From the NCBI GenBank assembly GCA_012295275.1, contig CM022671.1, positions 22,646,822 to 22,710,821 on the forward strand: a stretch of 64,000 nucleotides of DNA, given 5' to 3'. Numbering within the stretch: position 1 is the stretch's first letter; every line of letters starts with the position of its first letter. The translations under genes and the position numbers were made by a program. The notes under the pieces were generated by a model. It searched no databases and was not told where the DNA came from. It worked only from the letters and a program-made list of their open reading frames with translations. Below are positions 1 through 9,763 of the stretch, piece after piece. The DNA comes from Chrysomallon squamiferum. Taxonomy: Eukaryota; Mollusca; Gastropoda; Neomphalida; Peltospiridae.

Positions 1-82
1 CAGAATTTGTTTTAACAATAACAACAAAACTAGTAAAAATAATAATAAAAGATTAAGTTACATATTGCATATATCTGTGAGT

Positions 83-148
83 GTGTGAGTGTGTGTGTGT
101 GTATGTTTGTATGTGTGTGTGTGTGTATGTTCGTATGTTTGTATGTGT

Positions 149-213
<65 letters not shown>
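83..213. repeat. (GT)n microsatellite
   Basis: A GT-rich tract, at first interrupted by TATGT and TTGT units and then pure over about the last 60 bases. Open frames here encode only Cys/Val or Thr/His dipeptides and are artefacts of the repeat. The rest of 214-1656 is A+T-rich with a short (CA)n at about 1011-1031 and an (ATT)n at about 1318-1336; I see no recognisable exon in it. Confidence 0.95.
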
Positions 214-214
<1 letters not shown>

Positions 215-1450
215 TTTCAAATTCAACATGTGGCTTGCAGTTGTCTGAACATTCCAACTGTCATCTCATCTTGCTGAGCTGTCAGTAGACACTATCTCTA
301 AATGTCAGAGAAACACGTGTGAGTTGACATTAACACAGACAGAAGCTGATACAGTGTTTGAATTTCCCTCCAAATTTTCACACATATAATTATAACATAA
401 ACATAAACATGTGCTGAAGGTGACTCTATGTGTCCTGCATTCAATGTCTTAGTATTAAATTTGTTTTAAAAATTAAAAAGTATACAGTACTCATTTACAT
501 TATGAGAATGCAATGAATTACATATAGACAGGATAAATTGAAATATAAAATGTTTGGAATTAAGTATGAAATACTTTAAAAAATTGTTTTTAAATTGTCA
601 GTTAATATTTGAATAAACTGCAATATATAATATATTTTTCAGCACTTTTTATCATTTATTTTTTAAAAAATTATGTTATTTGAATTCAAGCATCTTCATA
701 CAGAACAAAGATGTTACATAACATTAATTTACTTGTGTATACAAAAAATAGCAGTAGGCAATGAAAAAGCTGCTTTAAATATGTAGGACTATTTTAACAC
801 TGCATGTGTACTAACACATGATGAGTTTCTATTGTCTTGATACCAGAGGTAATTTGCTGTGTAAATTTAGGAAGACATGAACAAAAGAGGCTGGTCACAC
901 ATTTTGAGCTGTGCCCATTGTCTAACCTTTGAGTTTTCTTTTCATTTGATAAAAGTGTGAACAACAGAACATTTAATGAATAGAAATGTGACACAACACA
1001 CATGTGCACACACACACACACACACACACAGCTCAGACATACACAAAGCACATATACAATACACACACCAGATAAACACAAGTACAACACACATACAGAC
1101 ATACGCAAGGACTGCATTCTTTGTTAAGAGGTCAGTTTTCAATAATCACTAGCTGACCTCAATTTAAATAAACACAATATACATTAATTGCAGTAAAATA
1201 TGACACTGATTGGCCCATGGTGATATATGACATCTGAGCATATATAAAAAAATCCGGAGCCAATGACCTCAAAAATATATTCCTGTCACTCATGTGGCAT
1301 TTTATCAAATTGCTAATTATTATTATTATTATTATTTTAGGTATTAATCATTTATTGTTCATCATGGTGCAGTCATAATAATGAGTTATGATTATAAAAT
1401 TACAATTTACATATTGATACTATTCAAGAAAATCTAATTCGTCTTTATTG

Positions 1451-1453
<3 letters not shown>

Positions 1454-1528
<75 letters not shown>
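1454..1528. repeat. (GA)n microsatellite
   Basis: About 37 uninterrupted GA units. On the minus strand it is a CT tract inside the presumed first intron of the minus-strand gene whose first coding exon is 1657-1896, lying about 130 bases downstream of the splice donor. The serine/leucine run that an open frame shows here is repeat translation. Confidence 0.95.
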
Positions 1529-1530
<2 letters not shown>

Positions 1531-1656
1531 TTGAAATTTAAAACGAGCCAGTAACAGTAAGCTCTGAAAGACTGAAGAATAATATAATAATAATAATAAT
1601 AATAATTTTCTGAAATCTGAGTCATACACTGTAAATAAAAATGCAAAATGAGATAC

Positions 1657-1896
1657 CTGTTTTAGTGTACCGACTGCATCTCGCACCGATCTTGTCAGCC
1701 TGTCACTACGTCTCGGTAGCCGTCTCGTGTTTTGTAGGTCATCGCTTTCTGGTGTCGAATCTCCATCAGAATTTGAACGTGTAGTTCTCACCCTAGTCGG
1801 TTTTGGTGTGTTAAAATAATCTGATTGTTTGCCATTTATCACATTATATCTTCTGCCTCTCCATGAAAAACGTAACGCTTTCTTAATTGTGGCCAT
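1657..1896 (-). CDS. First coding exon of an unrecognised basic protein (partial gene)
   Basis: Not recognised. An ATG at 1896-1894 opens 80 codons that end exactly at a good splice donor (CAG|GTATCT) at 1657/1656. The peptide starts MATIKKALRFSW, is rich in Arg, Ser and Thr (segments such as RVRTTRSNSDGDSTPESDD and RRLPRRSDRLTRSVRD) and has no signal peptide or membrane segment. A disordered, basic nuclear or nucleic-acid-binding protein is plausible, but that is inference from composition alone. Codon use is more G+C-rich than the surroundings, which supports real coding. The sequence upstream is also relatively G+C-rich and includes a CACGTG E-box at 1994-1999, as expected of a promoter. 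No further exon of this gene can be identified between 1 and 1656, so the remainder lies beyond the left edge. Confidence 0.6.
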
Positions 1897-2060
1897 TGCA
1901 AAATTTTCACGTCAGTAGTTCACGTTCAGTTTCAAAACAACCGCCAAGTTTCGTGATCGCCGCAGAATCAACAGGAAGACGATTAATTTGTATCACGTGA
2001 CCTATTTAGGGATTCCTCGTGCTCATACTATTAGTCAAACGACAGTTCGTAGCATATCCT
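1897..2060 (-). promoter_or_regulatory. Putative promoter/5'UTR of the 1657-1896 gene
   Basis: A locally G+C-richer stretch with several CpG dinucleotides directly upstream of the ATG at 1896. It holds a palindromic E-box, TCACGTGA, at about 1993-2000. No TATA box is evident. From about 2100 to 2784 the sequence returns to A+T-rich intergenic DNA with (AAT)n at about 2161-2179 and (GT)n at about 2497-2541; nothing else is seen there. Confidence 0.3.
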
Positions 2061-2504
2061 TCTGCCGACGTCTATTGGATAAAATTGTAATGAACGTCGA
2101 GTTATACTATGGCTTTTATAACAATTATTTTTATTTAAAATTACCCTTAAATGTTACGTATAATAATAATAATAATAATTAAATTATCCTGTTATTCAGT
2201 AAAAGACATTATTGATGTATATATTTATTAATATTATAAAATGTAATTAGGAAATAATGTTAAAAGAAACTAGAACTAGTGACTTACGCGTTTAAAGACG
2301 TTTATATTAATATTATTATTTTTATTTTTTAAATGTTTATTCAATATATGGGATATTTACAAATATTTAATGTAAACAAATAAATAAAATTTAACAATAA
2401 TATTTTGTAATATAAACTTATAGTAGCATACTCTTTCAGTATCATTGATTTAAAATATTATTTGCTATATGTGTGTGGCTCTGTGTGTGTTCGTGCGTGC
2501 GTGC

Positions 2505-2544
<40 letters not shown>

Positions 2545-2784
2545 TTTCTCATATCAAGATCTGGGTCATTATTGATCTTTTTCTTCCTTTCCTTTTGTCA
2601 TACTCCTTCTTCATCTTCTGCTTACTACTGTATGCTATGTTTATGAATCAATATCGTATGTTAAACCATTTAATGATATACTGTTTTATGACAGACACCG
2701 ATTTTAATGCAAAATCAAGTCAATGGTTAAATAAAAAAAATATATATATATATATATAAACAAAAAAAACCACAAATTAAAAAG

Positions 2785-2857
2785 AGGTTTCGGCGAGGCT
2801 CGAACTCGCGACCTTCTGCGTGTTAAGCAGACGTGATAACCACTACACCACGAAACC
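2785..2857 (-). tRNA. tRNA-Val(AAC)
   Basis: A 73-nt cloverleaf. The acceptor stem pairs GGTTTCG with CGAAACC. The anticodon stem TCTGC/GCAGA closes the loop TTAACAC, so the anticodon is AAC. The T arm is GCGAG-TTCGAGC-CTCGC and contains the B box GTTCGAGCC. An oligo-T pol III terminator follows within a few bases (the run of A on the plus strand at about 2779-2783). The discriminator base is T, whereas animal tRNA-Val usually has A. Confidence 0.93.
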
Positions 2858-3126
2858 GTTGTAAACAAATTTGTTTAAGAAGCCCTTATGTCCGTATATA
2901 TGAAAATAATTACAATCCATAGCTCTAAGTAGATAGCAAAATTTTTGAAACGTCGAAAAGAAATAAAACTAACATGTGTGTCGATCAGCAGTTTGGCTTT
3001 ATAACCAAAATGGCACTGCAAACTGAGTCAGAACGTTCTCACTTCGTCGAATATCATAACACTACCGCACTCGCTCCATACGTTTTTCATCATCAGTCTG
3101 CATTTTCAGATTCCAATAGTTACGTA

Positions 3127-3199
3127 GGTTTCGTGGTGTAGTGGTTATCACGTCTGCTTTACACGCAGAAGGTCGCGAGTTCGAGCCTCGCCGGAACCT
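3127..3199 (+). tRNA. tRNA-Val(TAC)
   Basis: A 73-nt tRNA nearly identical to the one at 2785-2857. The anticodon loop is TTTACAC, giving anticodon TAC, which reads GTA and GTG. The 3' acceptor strand is CGGAACC, so one pair of the stem is a G-U wobble. TTTT follows about 10 bases downstream as a terminator. It lies opposite in orientation to the AAC copy about 270 bp away. Confidence 0.93.
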
Positions 3200-3399
3200 T
3201 GGTAATTACTTTTGATCAAGTTTCTATTTTATAATATTTATTACGAGTTCTAACTTGTTTTGTGTGTCTGTTTACTTTATATATTTTAGTATTTGTAGAA
3301 ACAGAAGAAAGAAAAGTATCTCTTTTAATAATGTACCCAAAGTCCCTTTTAATGTGACGCTAATTTCAAAATATAAAAGGTTTTTTTGGGGGTAATCGA

Positions 3400-3434
<35 letters not shown>

Positions 3435-4147
3435 TCGTTAAAATTAATTAGTAAATAAATAGTATTTTGGAGGATAAACATAATAATTCATCGCCTACAT
3501 AATTAAAACTAGGTGCATTAATTCATCGACTGTTGCACTGAAAAGTATTTAGTCGACGTGAATTAATAATGTACTTGATCAAATTGTTGCTACAGTTTTT
3601 TCAAATACACCTTTTTAACAATGCACTGAAGTTAAAATTTACCAGTTAATAAAATTAATAGATCATTAATTTTTACGGGCTATTTTGCAGCTATCTGTTG
3701 TTTTGTTCGTGGCTTATATAAAATGGTTATTATTATTATTATAATTGTTTTTTTTTTTATTTTTTATTTTTTTAAATTGACTAGATCGCTTTGTCTTGTC
3801 AAATAAACCAATTTTTCTCTCATATCGTTGCCGATCTGTGTAAATTATTTATTAATTTAATTTAATTTAATTTAATTTTAGGTGCAGAAATAAGACACGC
3901 AGTCCGCTTTTAACGACCGAGTTCCGTTCCATTGACCAGGTCGTTAAGCGACATTTCAGCTGGTAATGGGTTTGTGTTATCTGTCTTTTGATAGTTTTAA
4001 TTTTGCACCGTTTTGAAAGTACATATTAAAAAAATAAAATAAAAAATAAATAAATAATGAGAGAGAAATGAATTGATAACTGCAACCAAATCAGAATTTA
4101 CTTAATGGTGGCAGTAGAAATAACTTTTGCAGTAAAATGTTAACTAA
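3200..4147. other. Intergenic DNA between tRNA-Val genes
   Basis: A+T-rich sequence with (AAT)n at about 3401-3432 and TTTAA repeats at about 3850-3880. The last part (about 4055-4147) is the 3' flank of the minus-strand tRNA at 4148 and is repeated in inverted orientation at 7371-7440. No coding sequence is seen. Confidence 0.6.
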
Positions 4148-4220
4148 AGGTTCCGGCGAGGCTCGAACTCGCGACCTTCTGCGTGTAAAGCAGACGTGAT
4201 AACCACTACACCACGAAACC
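4148..4220 (-). tRNA. tRNA-Val(TAC)
   Basis: A 73-nt tRNA with the same cloverleaf as the copy at 3127-3199 and anticodon TAC. The 3' flank contains TTTT. This gene and its 3' flank form one arm of an inverted repeat whose other arm is the tRNA at 7298-7370 with its flank. Confidence 0.93.
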
Positions 4221-4468
4221 TGTTATACCTAAGCTTTCTACGAAAGTCTTTAGGTGCGAAATCCACAAAACCTCTTCGTGATAATGCAAGAATAAATAAT
4301 GTCAGTAACAACCGAAGACGTAATAACCAAAAATTTTTTTTTAAATTCGGTTGCATTTTTTACGATTAAGAAATGGTGGAGAAAAAATAATTATAAAATA
4401 GTTTAAAAGGAAAGCATAACTAACTTTGTTTACAATTATTATGCTTTCATTGAAATTAAATCATTGTC

Positions 4469-4480
4469 GGTTTCGTGGTG
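4469..4480 (+). pseudogene. 5' end fragment of tRNA-Val
   Basis: Twelve bases, GGTTTCGTGGTG, identical to the start of every tRNA-Val gene in this cluster. They stop abruptly where LINE-derived sequence begins. The fragment is short, but its position beside a LINE 5' junction inside a tRNA-Val cluster argues against chance. Confidence 0.5.
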
Positions 4481-5127
4481 CTTGGTTTTAATATATTCTG
4501 GAGACCAGTTTGGAAATGGATACATTACTGAATTTACTGACTTAGATTTTAGAACAGTTCATCATGTAATATATACAGATAGTAAATTATATAGATATGG
4601 AAAAATCTCAAGTAGTATATGTCCAGTGTGTTTGAACGATGATGAAAATTTGTGCCATTTATTTTTGTATTGTGAAGAATTGTCGGAATTAATATCTGTC
4701 ATTCATGAAATATGTATTCAAATATTTAAGAAAACCGTTTTTTCTTTAGGTCAGTTAAAAAGATTATTAATATTTGGATGTTTTCTAAGAACTGAAAATT
4801 GTTCATATAATAGAATTTATTAATATTGTTCTTTCAATTTATGGAATATCAGTGTTCAAGAGGCGCGTGATAGCTCAATTCAAAGGAACAAACATTAATA
4901 TAATACATTTTTTTTTTAGACATTATGTGTATCAGTGTTTCGAAATCATTCTAAATCAATATCGTATTCGAAACAAACTTTCAATTTTCATTAACAAATA
5001 CATTAAGGATAATGCTTTTCTAGAATTTAAACATGATATACTTATTTTCAGATATCCTTTAGCAAACAAAATAATGAATATCATTGTATCATAAAAAAGG
5101 ATAAAAAAAAAAAAAAAAAAAAAAAAC
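4481..5127 (+). mobile_element. 5'-truncated non-LTR retrotransposon (LINE) 3' end
   Basis: Translation from about 4481 gives the C-terminal region of a LINE reverse-transcriptase protein. A Cys/His knuckle (CPVCLNDDENLCHLFLYC at about 4622-4675) is followed by the hydrophobic, Asn/Ile-rich tail typical of animal L1-like ORF2 proteins. The reading frame shifts at about 4805-4820: the second part (FKRRVIAQFKGTNINIIHFF and onward, to the stop at about 5094) is in another frame, so the copy is dead. A 24-base poly(A) run at about 5104-5127 closes it. The 5' truncation abuts the tRNA-Val fragment at 4469-4480. No domain upstream of the knuckle is present. Family assignment rests on the knuckle and tail only. 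Confidence 0.7.
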
Positions 5128-5334
5128 ACATTCATTTTTTTACTATAAAATACAGTTAATATATGTGAATGTTCTGAGTAAATAATTATGTGTGCGTGTG
5201 AGTGTGAGTGAGTGTGTGAGTGCATGACATTTTTTTTGTATGTTTGATATTTATTGTTTTAATGGATTTTTTATTATTATTATTATTTATGTACAAAAAT
5301 TATTTAAAGATATATAAATAAATAAATCAATAAA

Positions 5335-5378
5335 CTCGTGCTTAACACGCATAAGGAAAGTTCGAGACTTGTGGCGTC
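5335..5378 (+). pseudogene. Degenerate 3' part of tRNA-Val(AAC)
   Basis: The anticodon region GCTTAACACGCA is intact and followed by AAGG and AGTTCGAG, aligning with the AAC-type tRNA-Val of this cluster, but the stems are mutated. It may be the 3' remnant of the same tRNA gene whose 5' end remains at 4469-4480, with the LINE copy in between. That pairing is inference, because no clean target-site duplication is visible. Confidence 0.45.
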
Positions 5379-5524
5379 TTTTTTTATTTTAATTACAGTG
5401 AAACATTTAGTAATTAAATAATTACATTTAACTAAAAAATAGAAGCATAAAACAAGGATTTAGAATTCTCACAGTAATTTGCTAAAGACTGTCCTCCTAG
5501 CTTTGTTGAACTGATTGTAAATCT

Positions 5525-5795
5525 CGATGAAATGGTTAATAACGTGACATATTCAATATCATGTTACTCAGACTCGCCAAGCTGATTCTTTTCACTTTCA
5601 TAAGGAAAACAGAATGATAGAAACATTCAGTGAAAACTTTTCACAACTTATTTTGCTACGTCTTCATTGTTTTTTGTTTTTTCAGTGAGATATCTTCTTA
5701 CAGTATCAAGTAACATTGTCGTCATGTCTTTTATCTAGATTAGTCATTCATTAAGCAAGAATGTAAATATATATAAATAAACAATATACCAACAA
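5525..5795. repeat. Left arm of a long imperfect inverted repeat
   Basis: Its reverse complement matches about 6372-6620 over roughly 250 bp with small gaps. Shared blocks include the region around TTATCTAGATTAGTCATTCA (right arm, inverted, with one change) and AGTTTTCACTGAATGTTTCT. The spacer contains the tRNA-Val(CAC) gene. By eye, identity is clearly above three quarters. Confidence 0.75.
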
Positions 5796-5819
5796 TACTC
5801 AAATCTATCAAGTACTGAC

Positions 5820-5854
<35 letters not shown>

Positions 5855-6182
5855 ATAATTGTGATCAAATTTGCCACTAAAATTGAGTAAAGGTTGTTTA
5901 ACAGTTCATTTCAATGAACTATTTTCCTTGAAGAACATCTTTCTCAGTTTGGGTTGTAAAAAAAAAAAGGAACAACACGAAACGATAATTATGTAACTGT
6001 AATAAAAACAATAATTTTTAGCAACAACAATGAAGCTTTCCAGACAAACATTTTATATTTTGTTTCGCACCTTTTTAATAGTTATTCGGGACCTCATACA
6101 TTCATATACTATCACTTGTAGGTTTCTTGGTGGTAACATTTTAAAAGATTTTCAGTGTGAAATTAATTAATTATTTTACAAC

Positions 6183-6255
6183 GGTTTCGTGGTGTAGTGG
6201 TTATCACGTCTGCTTCACACGCAGAAGGTCGCGAGTTCGACCCTCGCCGGAACCT
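6183..6255 (+). tRNA. tRNA-Val(CAC)
   Basis: A 73-nt tRNA in the same frame of identity as its neighbours, but the anticodon loop reads TTCACAC, giving anticodon CAC. The T loop reads TTCGACC instead of TTCGAGC. TTTTT follows about 11 bases after the 3' end. With the AAC and TAC copies, the cluster covers all four valine codons. Confidence 0.93.
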
Positions 6256-6371
6256 CGTTAAATTTTTCTAATATTGAAAGTTGTTTTTGTATCATTATTG
6301 CGTTTTAAAACGGCTCCAGTTATTATTAAAATTTTTCATATAATATACTTATTGTTATACTTATACTTATA

Positions 6372-6620
6372 TAATATATTGTTTATATATATTTACATTC
6401 TTGCTTAATGAATGACTCATCTAGATAAAAGACATGACGACAGTGTTACGGTGACACTATAAGAAGATATCTCACTGGAACAAGAAACAATGAAGACAGC
6501 GAAATGAGTTGTGAAAAGTTTTCACTGAATGTTTCTATCCTTCTGCTAACCTTCTGGAAGTGAAAATCTTGGCGAGTTTGAGTAACATGAAATTGAGTAT
6601 ATCACGCTATTAAAAGTACT
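6372..6620. repeat. Right arm of a long imperfect inverted repeat
   Basis: Inverted counterpart of 5525-5795. Weaker similarity appears to continue outward: ATTCTCACA near 5466 corresponds to TGTGAGAATT-type sequence near 6838, in inverted order. Confidence 0.75.
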
Positions 6621-6951
6621 TGGTTTTTAACATTTTTATCGAGCTTTACAAAACTGGTAGGATGTAGTGTGTAAATAAAACAGAGAAAGAACAGCAATTC
6701 TGAAATGTATCGTGATGTGACAGTCTTTAACAAAACTCCATATGGAATTATGTAGAATGTTTTGAATGATTACCTTTCCTTGAAATATCTTTCTTGACGT
6801 CTTATTAACTGTCAGATTTTATTGCTGAATAGCAAAAAATTCTCACATCTAAATCTTTGTTTTATGTTTCTATTTTCACTTAGATATAATTCTTTAATTA
6901 CTCAATGTTCCATTGTAATGGGAACAGAATAATTTAAATGTAGAAACAGAA

Positions 6952-7015
6952 GACTCCTGCGAGGCCCGAACTCGCCACCTTCTGCATGTAAAGCAGACGT
7001 GATAACCACGAAACC
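6952..7015 (-). pseudogene. tRNA-Val(TAC) pseudogene with D-arm deletion
   Basis: The sequence follows tRNA-Val(TAC) from GGTTTCGTGG to the 3' end, but 8-9 bases of the D arm are missing. The acceptor 3' strand is mutated (CAGGAGT instead of CCGGAACC), and single changes hit the anticodon and T arms. It cannot fold as a normal cloverleaf. Confidence 0.8.
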
Positions 7016-7297
7016 GATAAATAGTTAACCGCAATGAAACCATAATAATTATAAACAACATTAGTTACAATTTCCTGAGACATTATTATTATTATTATTA
7101 TTATTATTTTCTATTTCTACGTGTCGTTATAATCGAAGAAACTGTAACTGGGAAATGCAAAAAGCAAACTTCCTGTAATGTACTGGGCCATCGGTTATTG
7201 CTGTATGAATTATCACTTGTAGATTTCAAGCTGTAGGATGCCGCTTCATGCTTTAAAAACAACAACAAAACAAAACAAAAACAACAACAATTACAAC

Positions 7298-7370
7298 GGT
7301 TTCGTGGTGTAGTGGTTATCACGTCTGCTTTACACGCAGAAGGTCGCGAGTTCGAGCCTCGCCGGAACCT
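7298..7370 (+). tRNA. tRNA-Val(TAC)
   Basis: A 73-nt tRNA identical or nearly so to 3127-3199, with anticodon TAC and TTTT about 8 bases downstream. Its 3' flank (7371-7440, with the blocks ACATTTTACTGCAAA and GGTTGCAGTTA) matches, inverted, the 3' flank of the tRNA at 4148-4220. The duplication therefore carried flanking DNA and not just the tRNA. Confidence 0.93.
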
Positions 7371-7709
7371 AGTTGACATTTTACTGCAAATTTTATTTCC
7401 GTTTCAACCACTTGGTTGCAGTTACTAATTTATTCTCTCTCTGATTTTTATTTTATATTATTATTTTTTAAATTTAATATTACTTTCAGAACAACAATTG
7501 GAAATATATTTTGAAAATTTGCTCATTTGTAATTTCTCTGCTTTCATTATAAATAATCGATACTGATGAAACTTTCTAATGCAGAAAACAGTTATGACGT
7601 AAATTATCGGGCCATTTAATGTATGCATTCATATATTATTATCACTTTTAGGTGCATGGTGTTGCAGTCACAGCGTCTTAAGGTTTTCAACGAAATAGTA
7701 GCTTACAGC

Positions 7710-7742
7710 GGTTTCGTGGTGTAGTGGTTATCACGTCTGCTT
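7710..7742 (+). pseudogene. 5' half of a tRNA-Val(AAC) gene split by a retrocopy
   Basis: Matches the first 33 nt of tRNA-Val and then stops. The last 12 bases, TCACGTCTGCTT, recur after a poly(A) tract at 9712-9723 (TCACATCTGCTT), where the 3' half of the tRNA continues. The two halves therefore flank an insertion with a 12-bp target-site duplication. The one mismatch is a CG-to-CA change, as expected from CpG decay. Confidence 0.85.
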
Positions 7743-9711
7743 GCTTCCGGGCGACGAAATGAAGAAAGTCAGTTAACATAAACTCTTTTACATGAAAAAC
7801 GAAATACAGAACTACTGCAAGATATAGTTTTCAGCAAGTTCAGTGTTTCACGATTGCCTTTCCCACTTTTTGACAATGTTGCCTAAGGAATTTTCTTTAC
7901 AAACTAATAAATTAATAATAACAACAACAATAATAATCTGAAGGAAAGCACGAGGGAAAAAATTAAATACCGTATATACTTGTGTACAAGGCGACCTTAT
8001 GTATAAGTCGATGTGTATTTTAAGACCAAAATTGCGTCATTTTAGGTATTACTTGTGTATAAGTCGACTGTAGATTCCAGGCACCGTCACTTTGTTTTCG
8101 ATTTGTCGGTAATGGATATTAATGATGATTGCAATATTATTTCACCAAATTCTTTACAATTACACAAGTCAGTTTTGTTTATGAAATTAGGAGTCTGCAT
8201 TCCTAGATCATTGCACGACGCCGTACTGACGGTTTTTTCGCTTTAAAATGTATTGTTATGTCATTAAACGGAAGAATATCATGTTTTACATTCATATTTG
8301 GTTTTGTTATTTAATTTTTCAAAAATTTTTATACGATAAAATTATATTTTTGAAAAGCTGAAAGACCGCGATTATTTTGGATGCATCCCGCAGCAAAAAA
8401 TAGTCAAAATGGCGACTCTTCAGCAACAGCTACAAAAGCATTACCTCCAAAATATTACCTTAATATAGTCTCCCAAAAATTTGACTTATACACAAGCATA
8501 TACGGTACATTCATTTTAAAAACATTCACAATGTCACGTGAATGTGTGTTATTTTACTTTTTAGACTGGGTGCCATTCATTGATTTGATTTTGGGGTATA
8601 GCAGTCGTTGCAGTTAAAACAATAATGCCTGGTCGAGGAAAGGGAAAACATAGCATTCAGTATGTTCAGAATGAGGAGCCAACCTTTATTCGTCAATTTA
8701 AAGAAAGAATCGGATATGATGAAGGGCCTGTTGTTAATACCAAGCGACAACGACTGGAGATTAATGACGAAGATGATGATGATGATGATGATAAACCAGA
8801 GATAGTTGTATTAAAAGAGGGTGATTTAACAGCAGAAGGAAGTGGAAAAACTGGACAAAAATAAGAAAGCTGATGATGAATCTACAACAGTTAGAAAGGG
8901 GAAGATTGTATTTACTAAACCCACAAAGAAAGAAAATGACACTAAGAAGTCTAAATTAAATCTGTCATCATCACACGAATCAAAAAAGGAACTGAAGAAA
9001 GACAAGAAACCTTTGGTGAAAGAAGTCAGGAATTCTAATCTTCTGTCATTTGATGATGAAGAGGAAGATGATACTTGAAGTAATGACCATGTTAGGAAGA
9101 GATGAAATCTATTATACTGAAAAAATCCATCAGTTTGTGTTAAATTGATTAGTATTGTCAAAAAAAAAATGTTCATATAGAACAACCCACAGATGTGAGA
9201 AATTGTAGAATAAAGTTTTGAAAACAAAGATGGAGGATAAAATAAAACAAAATCTGAACTGTACATTAAAGTGATTTTTTATGATTTTATTTAACCTTCC
9301 TAATTTTGTGATATGCTATTATTTATATGTATCTTTATACTGCAAATATATAAAAGCTGACTTATAGCCAGATATTAGCTTGTAAATAAATTTCACAATA
9401 ATTTTTGATCTATCATTTGTCTGAAAATATCTTAGCCAAACAGTTGAAAAGTATACTTGTTTCCCTAAAATTATTTGCTAAATAAACTTGGAGCAGAGTG
9501 GTTAGACCATAATAGATTACAGGATTACTAATCTTATATCAGTTTTTCCATTTAGCTTGTGCCCAACAAATGTTAAAGGCCTGCTAACTAAAGTGCTTAT
9601 AAAATATTTGTTCCTGCAGATTGATGTATGGCTCATAGACTGGTCATACTGGGGTTAATACATGTTCATAATAAAATGTGTTGAAGGTTTAAAAAAAAAA
9701 AAAAAAAAAAA
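7743..9711 (+). pseudogene. KIAA1143: Processed retrocopy of KIAA1143-like mRNA, inserted in a tRNA-Val gene
   Basis: A poly(A)-tailed, intronless copy of an mRNA. The coding part starts at 8625 (ATG) and reads as a KIAA1143/DUF4604 protein: SIQYVQNEEPTFIRQFKERI, then an Asp-rich acidic run, then KPEIVVLKEGDL, ending in NLLSFDDEEEDDT at 9078. One extra G at about 8838 (GCAGAAGGAAGTGG where the family needs A-E-E-V-E-K-L) shifts the frame, so the protein is split between 8625-8864 and 8842-9078 and the copy is not intact. An AATAAA at about 9671 precedes the poly(A) run (about 9691-9711), which abuts the second copy of the target-site duplication. The presumed 5'UTR (7743-8624) is interrupted by a MITE. 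The function of KIAA1143 is not established. The retrocopy origin is inferred from tail, duplication and lack of introns. Confidence 0.85.
7970..8505. mobile_element. MITE with TA target duplication (Tc1/mariner-pogo-like)
   Basis: The left end, CCGTATATACTTGTGTACAA, and the reverse complement of the right end, CCGTATATGCTTGTGTATAA, form a terminal inverted repeat. Both ends are flanked by TA. The motif TTGTGTATAAGTCGA also recurs internally near 8050. The element is about 536 bp with no transposase, so it is non-autonomous. The TA duplication suggests the Tc1/mariner or pogo group. It lies within the 5' part of the KIAA1143 retrocopy. Confidence 0.75.
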
Positions 9712-9763
9712 TCACATCTGCTTAACACGCAGAAGGTCGCAAGTTCGAGCCTCGCCGAAACCT
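9712..9763 (+). pseudogene. 3' part of the split tRNA-Val(AAC) gene
   Basis: Begins with the duplicated target TCACATCTGCTT directly after the poly(A) tract and continues through the anticodon loop TTAACAC, the T arm and the acceptor end CGAAACCT. Together with 7710-7742 it reconstitutes a complete tRNA-Val(AAC) apart from point changes. Confidence 0.85.

Noticed and set aside
30-288. Several open frames over 30-288 with Cys/Val or Thr/His runs
   Set aside because: Translation of a (GT)n microsatellite, not protein coding.
2785-3199. tRNA-Val copies as tRNA-derived SINEs
   Set aside because: The intact copies end at the mature 3' end with a pol III terminator and without a SINE body or tail; shared flanks are explained by segmental inverted duplication.
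8625-9078. An intact KIAA1143 gene
   Set aside because: A one-base insertion splits the frame, there are no introns, and a poly(A) tail and target-site duplication mark it as a retrocopy.
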